Origin: Bacteroidaceae bacterium
GTDB taxonomy: Bacteria > Bacteroidota > Bacteroidia > Bacteroidales > Bacteroidaceae
Assembly (NCBI GenBank): GCA_016292545.1
Contig: JAEDIG010000033.1
Span: 1-21,023 of the forward strand
Direction of reading: 5' to 3'
DNA: 21,023 bases
Part shown: positions 1 through 7,286 of the stretch, piece after piece
Position numbering within the stretch: the stretch's first letter is position 1
Layout: each line of letters begins with the position of its first letter
Program-made: the position numbers and the translations under genes
The notes under the pieces: model-generated
Told to the model about the DNA's origin: nothing
The model's input: only the letters and a program-made list of their open reading frames with translations
The model's database searches: none

Positions 1-2
1 AG

Positions 3-878
3 TATCAGCATCTTGGCAAGAACAAGACCCTGATGATGGTGTTTTTCAACAACTCGCTGCGCACACGCCTTTCCACCCAGAAGGCCGCCATGAACCTGGG
101 CATGAACGTGATTGTGCTGGACGTGAATGCCGGTGCATGGAAGCTGGAGACAGAGCGCGGTGTCATCATGGACGGAGACAAGAGCGAACACCTGCTGGAA
201 GCCATTCCTGTGATGGGGTGCTATTGCGACCTGATTGGTGTGCGTTCCTTTGCCGGCCTCACCGACCGCGAGTATGATTACGCCGAAACCGTCATCAACC
301 AGTTCATCAAGTACAGCGGCCGTCCGGTATTTGCCATGGAGAGTGCCACTGTACACCCGCTGCAGGCCTTTGCCGACCTCATCACCATCCAGGAGCACAA
401 GCGCAGCAGCCGACCCAAGGTGGTGCTCACTTGGGCTCCCCACCCCAAGGCCCTTCCGCAGGCCGTGCCCAACTCCTTTGCCGAATGGATGAATGCCGCC
501 GATGTGGATTTTGTGGTCACCCATCCCGAGGGCTATGAACTGGATCCCCGATTCGTGGCAGGTGCCCGCGTGGAGTACAACCAGATGAAGGCGCTCGAAG
601 GCGCGGAGTTCGTATATGCCAAGAACTGGAGCTGTCCGGGCGTTTCCAACCCCGCCGACTATGGCAAGATACTGAGCAAGGACATGAACTGGACCATCGA
701 TGCTGCCCACATGGCAGTCACCGACAACGCATTCTTCATGCACTGCCTTCCCGTGCGCCGCGGCATGATTGTGACCGACGATGTCATTGAGTCGCCCACC
801 AGCCTTGTCATTCCCGAAGCCGCCAACCGCGAAATCAGCGCTACTGTGGTGCTCAAGCGGATGCTGCAATCGCTCTAG
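3..878 (+). CDS. argF': N-succinylornithine carbamoyltransferase, 5'-truncated
   Basis: Transfers the carbamoyl group from carbamoyl phosphate to N-succinyl-L-ornithine in the acylated arginine pathway of Bacteroidota; cytoplasmic. The reading frame is open from base 3, so about ten codons (YQHLGKNKTL) precede the first ATG at 33. From memory the Bacteroides fragilis enzyme is about 318 residues, so roughly 27 N-terminal residues lie outside the window. Visible hallmarks are the carbamoyl-phosphate loop FNNSLRTR (about bases 45-68), the ITHPEGYELDP-like second-domain segment (here VTHPEGYELDP) and the HCLPVRRG motif near the C-terminus. The close match to the Bacteroides enzyme and the non-acidic residue (Ser, bases 183-185) at the acyl-specificity position favour succinylornithine over acetylornithine. 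Two hairpin terminator candidates follow the stop. Confidence 0.93.
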   Translation, partial: YQHLGKNKTLMMVFFNNSLRTRLSTQKAAMNLGMNVIVLDVNAGAWKLETERGVIMDGDKSEHLLEAIPVMGCYCDLIGVRSFAGLTDREYDYAETVINQFIKYSGRPVFAMESATVHPLQAFADLITIQEHKRSSRPKVVLTWAPHPKALPQAVPNSFAEWMNAADVDFVVTHPEGYELDPRFVAGARVEYNQMKALEGAEFVYAKNWSCPGVSNPADYGKILSKDMNWTIDAAHMAVTDNAFFMHCLPVRRGMIVTDDVIESPTSLVIPEAANREISATVVLKRMLQSL

Positions 879-897
879 CCCGGAAGGGATTACCGCC

Positions 898-932
898 CAT
901 CCGGCAACGCCGGGCCAGTTCGGATGTTTTTT
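898..932 (+). terminator. Candidate Rho-independent terminator of argF'
   Basis: CATCCG (898-903) pairs with CGGATG (921-926), and six T residues follow at 927-932, starting 20 bases after the argF' stop. An alternative internal stem CCGGC-aac-GCCGG lies at 901-913. The position just after the stop and the T-run support termination; strength was not calculated. Confidence 0.5.
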
Positions 933-980
933 GACAAACCATCAGGCATGACGCGTCATGCTCATACCTGTGCCCAAAAT

Positions 981-1029
981 GCTGCCCAGTTGGAGAAATA
1001 TTTTTTCCCAACTGGACAGCAATTTTTTT
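981..1029 (+). terminator. Second hairpin with T-tract; possible terminator or attenuator
   Basis: GCTGcCCAGTTGG (981-993) pairs with CCAACTGGaCAGC (1008-1020), with one c/a mismatch, and a seven-T tract follows at 1023-1029. This is a textbook intrinsic terminator shape. The right arm (1001-1015) can alternatively pair with 1030-1045, where CCAGTT-a-GGGAAAAAA is its complement with one bulge, so two exclusive hairpins are possible. It sits about 100 bases upstream of the thiamine operon promoter and insulates that promoter from argF' read-through. Confidence 0.6.
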
Positions 1030-1120
1030 CCAGTTAGGGAAAAAACAGGCCCATGAAGCACCCAAAATCTGCTTCCTCTTAAGAAGATGGTCGGGACCTA
1101 GAAAAAATTTGCCTGTTTCC

Positions 1121-1151
1121 TTGGCCAGCTGACCAAAATGTCATAACTTTG
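1121..1151 (+). promoter_or_regulatory. Bacteroidota-type promoter of the thiamine operon
   Basis: TAACTTTG at 1144-1151 matches the Bacteroidota -7 consensus TAnnTTTG, and TTGG at 1121-1124 lies 19 bases upstream as a -33 element. Transcription would start at about 1157-1160, exactly at the left edge of the TPP riboswitch. Confidence 0.75.
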
Positions 1152-1159
1152 CACCCGTT

Positions 1160-1236
1160 ATCAGGGGTGTCTGTCCGCTTGGGCAGGCTGAGATTACACC
1201 CTAATATCTGAACCGGATAATGCCGGCGTAGAGAGT
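1160..1236 (+). promoter_or_regulatory. TPP riboswitch (THI element)
   Basis: The core signature is intact. P2 is GGGTGT (1165-1170) with ACACCC (1196-1201). P3 is CTGTCC-gctt-GGGCAG (1171-1186). The pyrimidine-sensing CTGAGAT is at 1188-1194. The pyrophosphate-sensing arm contains GGATAATGCCGG (1214-1225) followed by CGTAGAGA. It ends about 26 bases before the start codon at 1263 and no terminator hairpin is visible between, so control of translation initiation is more likely than premature termination. TPP binding is expected to repress the downstream receptor, PnuT and kinase. Confidence 0.95.
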
Positions 1237-1262
1237 ATGAACATTTATTAAACGTTTTCAAG

Positions 1263-3623
1263 ATGAAGAAAATTCTTGCAGCCGCACTTGTAATGGGTGT
1301 GGCACAAAGCGGGTTGGCTGCGGACAGGCAGGAACCCGACACCACAGCGATGAGAGAACTGAACGAGGTGATGGTACAAGCCGTAAAGGCCCCCAAGTAT
1401 GCACCCTTTGCCGTGAGCCAGATTGACCGCAAGGAGCTGGAAACATTCAGCAAGACCGGCCAGGAGCTGCCATTCCTTTTTGCACGCACGCCCGGTGTGA
1501 TGGCGTGGAGCGAAAACGGCTTGGGCACAGGCACCACCTACATGCGGTTGCGCGGTGCAGGCGACAGCCGCATCAATGTGACCATCGACGGTGTGGCACT
1601 CAACTCACCCGAGGACCAGAGTGTATTCTGGGCCAACATGAATTCCTATGCCGCGCTGCTGGGCAATGTGCAGATACAGCGCGGTGTGGGCACAAGCACC
1701 AACGGCGACGGTGCCTTTGGCGGAAGCATTGTACTCACCACTGCCGCGCCTTCGCTCATTCCCTCGCTGGAAGTGAGCGGCTCCTATGGCAGCTACAACA
1801 CCTATAATGCCGGCGGTAAGTTCTCCACCGGCCTGCTGGGAAACCACTGGATTATCGACGGTGCCTACCACCACACGGGCACCGACGGATACATCCACGG
1901 CACCGACGGAAACAGCGGAAGCTACTACGGCGGGCTTGCCTATGTGAACAGCGACGGCACCCTGAAAGTGAGCTACAAGAACATCGGGAACTACGAGGTG
2001 ACCGGCCAGGCATGGAACGGCGTCACCGCCGGAAACGACGACTACAGCATGAATGCATATGACGGTGTGCGCACCTACCGCGACCTGTACAAGATGGGGA
2101 TGGGACGCTTCAACAGCCTTTATGAACAGTACACCCCCGATTGGGAAGGAGGCTACACCATCAGCCGCTACCAGATGGCCAACGGCTCCCTGTGGAAGCG
2201 CACAACCGACAATTTCTGGCAGAACCACAACCTGCTCAACCTGAGCTGGCAGATAGACGAGCACTGGAGCACATCAGGCACCATCCACTTCACCCACGGC
2301 CATGGCTACTATGACGAGTTCCGCCCCAACAACAAGCTGTCGAAATACGGACTGGCCAACTTCACCCTGGCCGACGGAAGCACGCTGAAGAAGACCGACT
2401 TTGTGCGCCAGAAGGGTCTCACACAGGACACCTACGGCATGATTTGGAACCTCCACTACAACGACCGGCGCTGGGCAGTTTCGGCCGGCGCATCGTTCCA
2501 GAACTTTGAGGGCGACCACTGGGGATACCTTACATACGCTAAAAACGAGGAACTTGCAGCTGCCATTCTGGCAGACGGACGGCACCAGTATTACGACACG
2601 GACGCCACCAAGGCCGACGACCAGATCTACGTGAAGGGAACCTACCACATCAGCAGCCATTGGGATGTGATGGGCGATGTGCAGTACCGCCATGTGGGAT
2701 GGATGATGACGGGTATCAACGACAAGTTCTACAGCGAGGAAAGCAACTACTACAACCAGCAGCTCAACATAAAGAAGCAATACGACTTTCTGAACCCCAA
2801 GGCCGGTTTCTCCTACCACAACGGTCCCCACAACGCCTACATCAGCTATGCGCTGAGCCACCGCGAACCCGAGCGGAACAATTTCACCGACAACGGAGCC
2901 TACCCTGCCCCCAAGGCTGAAAGCGTGCACGACATAGAGCTGGGCTACAATGTGAACACCAGCCGCTGGCACGCGGGAGCCAATTTCTACAGCATGATCT
3001 ATCACAACCAGTTCGTGCAGACGGGGGCCGTGAGCGACATTGGCGAAGCACTCACCACCAACATCAAGCGCAGCTACCGCATGGGTGTGGAACTGACCGC
3101 AGGCGTAAAGGTGACCAAATGGATGAGCCTGGAAGCCAACGCGGCCCTGAGCGCCAACCGCATCAAGGACTTCGACGAGGTGGTGGAGACCTACGATGAC
3201 GACTGGAACTACATGGACCCCACCGTGCTGCACTACAGCAACAGCACGCTGGCCTTCTCGCCCACTGCCATTGTGAACGGTTTTGCCGATTTCCACTTCG
3301 GTGCCTTCCAGGCCACATGGCACACCAATCTGGTGAGCCGCCAGTATCTCGACAACACGGAATGCAAGGAACGCTCCCTGCCCAAATACAGCCAGACGAA
3401 CATCCATCTGGGCTACGACATCAAGTGTGGCAGCAAAGGGCTGAAGCATGCCGTACTGGGACTCGACCTGAACAACATCTTCAACCGCCGCTATGCCAGC
3501 AACGCATGGGTGTGGTCGAGCATCGTGGGCCAGAAGAATCCTAACGAGAACCGCTACTACCAGATTGGCTACACACCGATGGCCGGCTTCACCCTGATGG
3601 GCAACATCACCCTGAAGTTCTAA
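1263..3623 (+). CDS. TonB-dependent outer-membrane receptor for thiamine
   Basis: A 786-residue outer-membrane transporter, assigned to thiamine because it lies directly behind a TPP riboswitch and in front of pnuT and thiamine pyrophosphokinase; this is the OMPthi-pnuT-kinase arrangement known in Bacteroides. An N-terminal signal peptide (about residues 1-20, ending GLA-A) is followed by a likely TonB box (RELNEVMVQA, 31-40) and a plug domain (about 43-162, with MRLRGAGDSRINVTIDGV and the closing RGVGTSTNGDGAFGGSI). The remainder is an aromatic-rich beta-barrel ending in the typical terminal phenylalanine (ITLKF). There is no carboxypeptidase-like N-terminal extension and no SusD partner, which fits small-molecule uptake rather than glycan uptake. 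The ATG at 1263 is the only start compatible with the signal peptide. Confidence 0.92.
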   Translation: MKKILAAALVMGVAQSGLAADRQEPDTTAMRELNEVMVQAVKAPKYAPFAVSQIDRKELETFSKTGQELPFLFARTPGVMAWSENGLGTGTTYMRLRGAGDSRINVTIDGVALNSPEDQSVFWANMNSYAALLGNVQIQRGVGTSTNGDGAFGGSIVLTTAAPSLIPSLEVSGSYGSYNTYNAGGKFSTGLLGNHWIIDGAYHHTGTDGYIHGTDGNSGSYYGGLAYVNSDGTLKVSYKNIGNYEVTGQAWNGVTAGNDDYSMNAYDGVRTYRDLYKMGMGRFNSLYEQYTPDWEGGYTISRYQMANGSLWKRTTDNFWQNHNLLNLSWQIDEHWSTSGTIHFTHGHGYYDEFRPNNKLSKYGLANFTLADGSTLKKTDFVRQKGLTQDTYGMIWNLHYNDRRWAVSAGASFQNFEGDHWGYLTYAKNEELAAAILADGRHQYYDTDATKADDQIYVKGTYHISSHWDVMGDVQYRHVGWMMTGINDKFYSEESNYYNQQLNIKKQYDFLNPKAGFSYHNGPHNAYISYALSHREPERNNFTDNGAYPAPKAESVHDIELGYNVNTSRWHAGANFYSMIYHNQFVQTGAVSDIGEALTTNIKRSYRMGVELTAGVKVTKWMSLEANAALSANRIKDFDEVVETYDDDWNYMDPTVLHYSNSTLAFSPTAIVNGFADFHFGAFQATWHTNLVSRQYLDNTECKERSLPKYSQTNIHLGYDIKCGSKGLKHAVLGLDLNNIFNRRYASNAWVWSSIVGQKNPNENRYYQIGYTPMAGFTLMGNITLKF

Positions 3624-3629
3624 ACAGAC

Positions 3630-4196
3630 ATGATAGCCGAGATAGCAGGCACACTGATAGGCATTGCCTACCTGTATTGGGAATACCAAGCCGACCGGAA
3701 AGTGTGGTTGGCAGGTATTGCCATGCCTGCCATCTCGCTCTATGTATACTGGCAGGCCGGGCTCTATGCCGATTTTGGCATCAACGTATACTATCTGCTG
3801 GCTGCGCTGTATGGGATATGGGTATGGACCTCGGGCAAGCAGGCCGGAGGCACGGAACTGCCCATCACCCCCACACCCCCCAGGATGTGGCCCTGGCTGC
3901 TGGCATCGTTTGCCCTGTCGTTTGCCGTCATCGGCCAACTGCTCGTCCACACCGACAGCACAGTGCCCTGGTGGGACTCCTTCACCACCGCCCTCTCCAT
4001 TGTGGGCATGTGGATGCTGGCCCGCAAATGGGTGGAGCAGTGGATAGCCTGGATTCTGGTGGACGCTGTGAGCAGCGGCCTGTATATATATAAAGGTATC
4101 TATTTCTATGCCGCCCTGTATGCCCTGTACACAGTGGTGGCCATTTTCGGTTATTTCAAATGGAAACGCATGATGAATGGAAGCCTCAGGCCGTAG
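3630..4196 (+). CDS. pnuT: PnuT-type thiamine transporter (PnuC family)
   Basis: A 188-residue inner-membrane facilitator of the PnuC family. Hydrophobic segments lie at about residues 5-17, 26-42, 50-66, 87-104, 118-131, 137-153 and 158-175. The family signatures WDSFTTALSIVGMWMLARK (115-133), EQWIAWILVD (136-145) and the terminal KGIYFYAALYALYTVVAIFGY region are present. PnuC homologues carry nicotinamide riboside, riboflavin or thiamine; thiamine is inferred from the riboswitch operon and the downstream kinase. Such carriers work by facilitated diffusion with metabolic trapping, so the adjacent kinase would supply the driving force. It starts 6 bases after the receptor stop and overlaps the next gene by 37 bases. 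Confidence 0.93.
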   Translation: MIAEIAGTLIGIAYLYWEYQADRKVWLAGIAMPAISLYVYWQAGLYADFGINVYYLLAALYGIWVWTSGKQAGGTELPITPTPPRMWPWLLASFALSFAVIGQLLVHTDSTVPWWDSFTTALSIVGMWMLARKWVEQWIAWILVDAVSSGLYIYKGIYFYAALYALYTVVAIFGYFKWKRMMNGSLRP

Positions 4197-4810
4197 TGCT
4201 GTGTGCCGGCGATTATCCCACCCATGAAATCCCGCTGCGGATGCTCCACGAGGCCGGCCGCGTGGTATGCTGTGATGGTGCTGCCTCCGAATATATCCGG
4301 CGCGAAGGCCGCTTGCCGTGGCTCGTTGTGGGCGACGGGGATTCCCTGCCCTTGCAGACGAAGGAAAAATTGGGCCAACGCTTCCTGCACATCCCCGAGC
4401 AGGAAACCAACGACCAGACAAAAGCCACCCGCACCCTCTACGTGCAAGGGATAAGGCGCGTGGCTTATGTGGGCGCAACCGGACGGCGCGAGGACCATAC
4501 GCTGGGAAACATATCCCTGCTGGCCGACTATCACCGGATGGGGATGGACGTGCGCATGTACACCGATCATGGTGTCTTCATGGCACCTATCGCCCATCCC
4601 GACGGCCACCGTCGGCTGCAATGCACAGTGGCTCCGGGAAGCCAGCTTTCCGTCTTTTCCTTTGGCGATGGCTCCATCCGGGCAGAGGGTGTCAAGTACC
4701 CCTTGCCCGAAAGGCTTTCCGCATGGTGGCAAGGCACACTCAACGAGGCCACCAGCCCACACCTCTCGTTTGAGGCCATGATTCCCTTCCTCGTTTATCT
4801 GGCCTACTGA
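4160..4810 (+). CDS. Thiamine pyrophosphokinase
   Basis: Transfers pyrophosphate from ATP to thiamine, giving TPP, in the cytoplasm. The 216-residue length is normal for the family. Motifs seen are CDGA (38-41), the metal-binding GDGDS (58-62), NDQTKA (84-89) and GATGRREDHTLGN (105-117); the ATP-binding domain is followed by the smaller C-terminal thiamine-binding beta domain. The ATG at 4160 is preferred because the next methionine (residue 28) would remove the first beta strand (AVVLCAG). This gives a 37-base overlap with pnuT and implies translational coupling. As the trapping enzyme it completes the uptake route and makes the ligand that represses the operon. It ends one base from the end of convergent recQ. 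Confidence 0.93.
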   Translation: METHDEWKPQAVVLCAGDYPTHEIPLRMLHEAGRVVCCDGAASEYIRREGRLPWLVVGDGDSLPLQTKEKLGQRFLHIPEQETNDQTKATRTLYVQGIRRVAYVGATGRREDHTLGNISLLADYHRMGMDVRMYTDHGVFMAPIAHPDGHRRLQCTVAPGSQLSVFSFGDGSIRAEGVKYPLPERLSAWWQGTLNEATSPHLSFEAMIPFLVYLAY

Positions 4811-4811
4811 A

Positions 4812-6638
4812 TCAGCCCTTCACATGGGCAGCGATTTCCTTCAGGAACAAAGCCCCATACTTCTGACACTTGAACTCGCCTATCCCGCTCACATTGCCGA
4901 ACTCTTCCAGTGTGGAAGGGCGCGATGTGGCCAGCAGATGCAGCACCTTGTCCGAAAAGATGATATACGGGGGCAGCTGCTGCTCCTGTGCCAAACGGCT
5001 CCGCAGCTGGCGCAGTGCCTCAAAGAGCGATGCGTCTTCCTGCTGGGGAGCAGGCTGCACCGACAAGCCCAGCGACGGGGCAGCCGTAGCCTTCCTTCCC
5101 TTCCTGCCGCCCGCAGGCGTTTTTTCCTCATGGTGGACCACAGAAAGCAGCACACGCTCCTGCCCCTTCAGCACACGCCACCCGGCCGGCGTCACATGCA
5201 GATGGTTGTGCTTGTCGTACTGTATTTCCACCATGCCCATCTGAAGCATCTGCAACAGGTAGTCGTTCCAGTCGCGCAAGGGCACCTCGCGCCCCACGCC
5301 AAAAGTCTTCACATGGAACAGCTGCATGTTCTTCACCTCGCTGCTGAACAGTCCGCACAGCACATCCGCCACCGTGCGCATGCCTATGTTCTCATCACAC
5401 CGGACGATAGCACTCAGAGCCTTCTGCACCAGCACCGTCCCGTCGAACCGCTGGGGCGGATGATGACACACGTCGCAATTCCCGCAGTCCTGGTTCGAGG
5501 GTTCCCCAAAATAGTTGAGCAGGATGCGGCGGCGGCACACCTCGGCTTCTGCATATTCGCGCATGCGTCTCAGGCGCTCCATGTTGATTTCCCGCTGACC
5601 GCTGTTCTCGGCAAAACGGCTCAGCTGCACGATGTCGCTGGCATTGTAGAACAACAATGTTTCCGAAGGCAGCCCGTCACGCCCGGCACGTCCTATCTCC
5701 TGATAAAAATTCTCAATGCTCTTGGGCAGGTTGTAGTGAATCACAAACCGCACGTTGCTCTTGTTGATGCCCATGCCAAAGGCTATAGTGGCACAAACCA
5801 CCTGCACACGGTCGCAGAGGAAAGCATCCTGTGTGGCATTGCGTTCCTCGGCCGAGAGGCCGGCATGATAGGCGGCAGCCGAAATCTTATGGTCACGAAG
5901 ATAGAGGGCAAGGGCATCGGCCGTGGCACGGCTCAGGCAATAAATGATGCCGCAGTCGTTGGCATGACGGAGCAGAAACTGCATGATGGCCGCATGCTTC
6001 TGGCGTGAGTCGAGTCCGCGCCGCACGTCCAGGCTCAGGTTCGGCCTGTCGAACGACGACACGAACATGCGCGCATCAGGGATGTTGAGTTGCTTCAGGA
6101 TGTCCTGGCGCGTCACCTTGTCTGCCGTAGCCGTGAGGGCCACGATGGGCACACCGGGAAAAAAACTACGGAGCGCGTCCAGCTGTGTATATTCCGGCCG
6201 GAAGTCATGCCCCCAGTTGGAGATGCAATGAGCCTCATCAATGGCAAAAAGGCTCACCGGCAACACGCTGTTCTGGAGCAGCTCAAGTTCTGCAAGCAGG
6301 CGCTCGGGCGACACATATAGAATCTTCACCTTTCCTTCCAGACACTCACGCCGTGTTTCCTGATTCTCGCCCTCGCTCACACCCGTGTTGAGCGCACGCG
6401 CCACAATGCCACACGCCACCAACGACTGCACCTGGTCCTTCATCAAGGAAATGAGGGGCGACACCACCACAGTCATTCCCTTCATCATCAATGCCGGCAC
6501 CTGATAGCAAATGCTCTTTCCTGCACCAGTGGGCATCAGCACCAGTGCGTCCTTTCCCTGCATCAGCCATTCCACAATTTCGCGCTGGAGCGGCCGAAAT
6601 GAATCATATCCGAAGTAGTGCTTGAGTATTTTTTCCAT
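4812..6638 (-). CDS. recQ: ATP-dependent DNA helicase RecQ
   Basis: A 3'-5' helicase acting in recombination and replication-fork repair. The 608-residue length matches bacterial RecQ. In order: Walker A TGAGKS (37-42), DEAH box (134-137) followed by CISNWGHDFRPEY, helicase motif VI QEIGRAGRDG (313-322), the four-cysteine zinc site (C368, C385, C388, C391), the RQC winged helix (about 400-500), a basic proline- and glutamine-rich linker (about 505-535), and a C-terminal HRDC domain (about 537-605). The start has a matching -7 element 20 bases upstream. The gene is convergent with the thiamine operon and divergent from the AraC-type regulator, so it is probably monocistronic. Confidence 0.97.
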   Translation of the reverse strand: MEKILKHYFGYDSFRPLQREIVEWLMQGKDALVLMPTGAGKSICYQVPALMMKGMTVVVSPLISLMKDQVQSLVACGIVARALNTGVSEGENQETRRECLEGKVKILYVSPERLLAELELLQNSVLPVSLFAIDEAHCISNWGHDFRPEYTQLDALRSFFPGVPIVALTATADKVTRQDILKQLNIPDARMFVSSFDRPNLSLDVRRGLDSRQKHAAIMQFLLRHANDCGIIYCLSRATADALALYLRDHKISAAAYHAGLSAEERNATQDAFLCDRVQVVCATIAFGMGINKSNVRFVIHYNLPKSIENFYQEIGRAGRDGLPSETLLFYNASDIVQLSRFAENSGQREINMERLRRMREYAEAEVCRRRILLNYFGEPSNQDCGNCDVCHHPPQRFDGTVLVQKALSAIVRCDENIGMRTVADVLCGLFSSEVKNMQLFHVKTFGVGREVPLRDWNDYLLQMLQMGMVEIQYDKHNHLHVTPAGWRVLKGQERVLLSVVHHEEKTPAGGRKGRKATAAPSLGLSVQPAPQQEDASLFEALRQLRSRLAQEQQLPPYIIFSDKVLHLLATSRPSTLEEFGNVSGIGEFKCQKYGALFLKEIAAHVKG

Positions 6639-6657
6639 CTTTTGGCTATTCTTGGCG

Positions 6658-6665
6658 CAAAGTTA
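6658..6665 (-). promoter_or_regulatory. -7 promoter element of recQ
   Basis: On the minus strand this reads TAACTTTG, a match to TAnnTTTG, 19 bases before the recQ ATG. No good -33 TTTG is found at the usual spacing. The expected leader is only about 10-15 bases. Confidence 0.55.
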
Positions 6666-6710
6666 ACATTTTTTCATCAAATAAAGAAAGTAAAATTAGA
6701 GAAAAAGATA

Positions 6711-6718
6711 TATCTTTG
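6711..6718 (+). promoter_or_regulatory. -7 promoter element of the AraC-type gene; decides its start
   Basis: TATCTTTG matches TAnnTTTG. An upstream in-frame ATG at 6716 lies inside this element and so cannot be in the transcript, which points to the ATG at 6761 as the true start with a leader of about 35 bases. No convincing -33 element is seen. Confidence 0.6.
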
Positions 6719-6760
6719 CAAAAATTTTTACAGCAACCTAAATCATACACACCAAACATT

Positions 6761-7240
6761 ATGGCAAAGCAAGAATCACAGCAAAAAGAAGATTACACCC
6801 CGCACTACCAAATCCTTCTCAATCCTACGGCAATGGATGAAATGTTTGAAAAAATCATGCACAAGATTGTGGTAGAGAAAAAATACCGCGACCCTAACTA
6901 CTATGCCAAGAACCTGGCCGAGGATCTGGGGCTCAACTCGCGATACATCAGTGCCATCATCAACCTCAGGTTTCACCAGAACTTTTCACAGCTGATGAAT
7001 GACTATCGCATCATGGAAGTGAAATACATGCTCAAGGACGTGCATTTCAACAAGCTCAAGCTGGAAGAGATATCCACGATGGTGGGGTTCAGCAACCGCC
7101 AGTCGTTCTACACGGCCTTCTTCAACCGTTGCGGCGTCACACCCAAGGAATACCGTCAGACACACGCCATCAAGCTGGAAAGGGACCTGCTGGACGAGCG
7201 GAGGATGCGGAGCCTCAAGGGTGCCGACAGAGATGAATAA
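6761..7240 (+). CDS. AraC-family helix-turn-helix transcriptional regulator (single domain)
   Basis: A 159-residue protein made almost only of an AraC-type DNA-binding domain. The first helix-turn-helix is at about residues 48-70 (YYAKNLAEDLGLNSRYISAI) and the second at about 100-125, including the diagnostic EISTMVGFSNRQSFYTAFF, followed by GVTPKEYR. The first 20 residues are polar and no ligand-binding domain is visible, so its signal may come from a partner or from its own expression level. The start at 6761 is chosen because the longer frame from 6716 overlaps the promoter. It is divergent from recQ and 46 bases upstream of the DPP III gene, which it may regulate or share a transcript with; targets are unknown. 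Confidence 0.88.
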   Translation: MAKQESQQKEDYTPHYQILLNPTAMDEMFEKIMHKIVVEKKYRDPNYYAKNLAEDLGLNSRYISAIINLRFHQNFSQLMNDYRIMEVKYMLKDVHFNKLKLEEISTMVGFSNRQSFYTAFFNRCGVTPKEYRQTHAIKLERDLLDERRMRSLKGADRDE

Positions 7241-7286
7241 ACAAGTCACACCGGGTTTTCATCACCCGTACAAGCCCAAATAGAAA

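Noticed and set aside
2274..4478. Long minus-strand open frame of over 700 codons opposite the thiamine receptor, PnuT and kinase genes
   Set aside because: It spans three well-identified genes on the opposite strand, has no recognisable domain and is a by-product of high-GC codon use in those genes.
4824..6008. Plus-strand open frame of 394 codons opposite recQ
   Set aside because: recQ motifs on the minus strand are complete from helicase to HRDC, and the antisense product has a His/Gln/Leu-rich low-complexity look without known motifs.
6716..6760. Upstream extension of the AraC-type gene from an ATG at 6716
   Set aside because: That ATG lies within the TATCTTTG promoter element and would not be transcribed.
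7252..7268. Small hairpin between the AraC-type and DPP III genes as a terminator
   Set aside because: The stem is only five base pairs with no T-run; insufficient to claim termination or a separate promoter.
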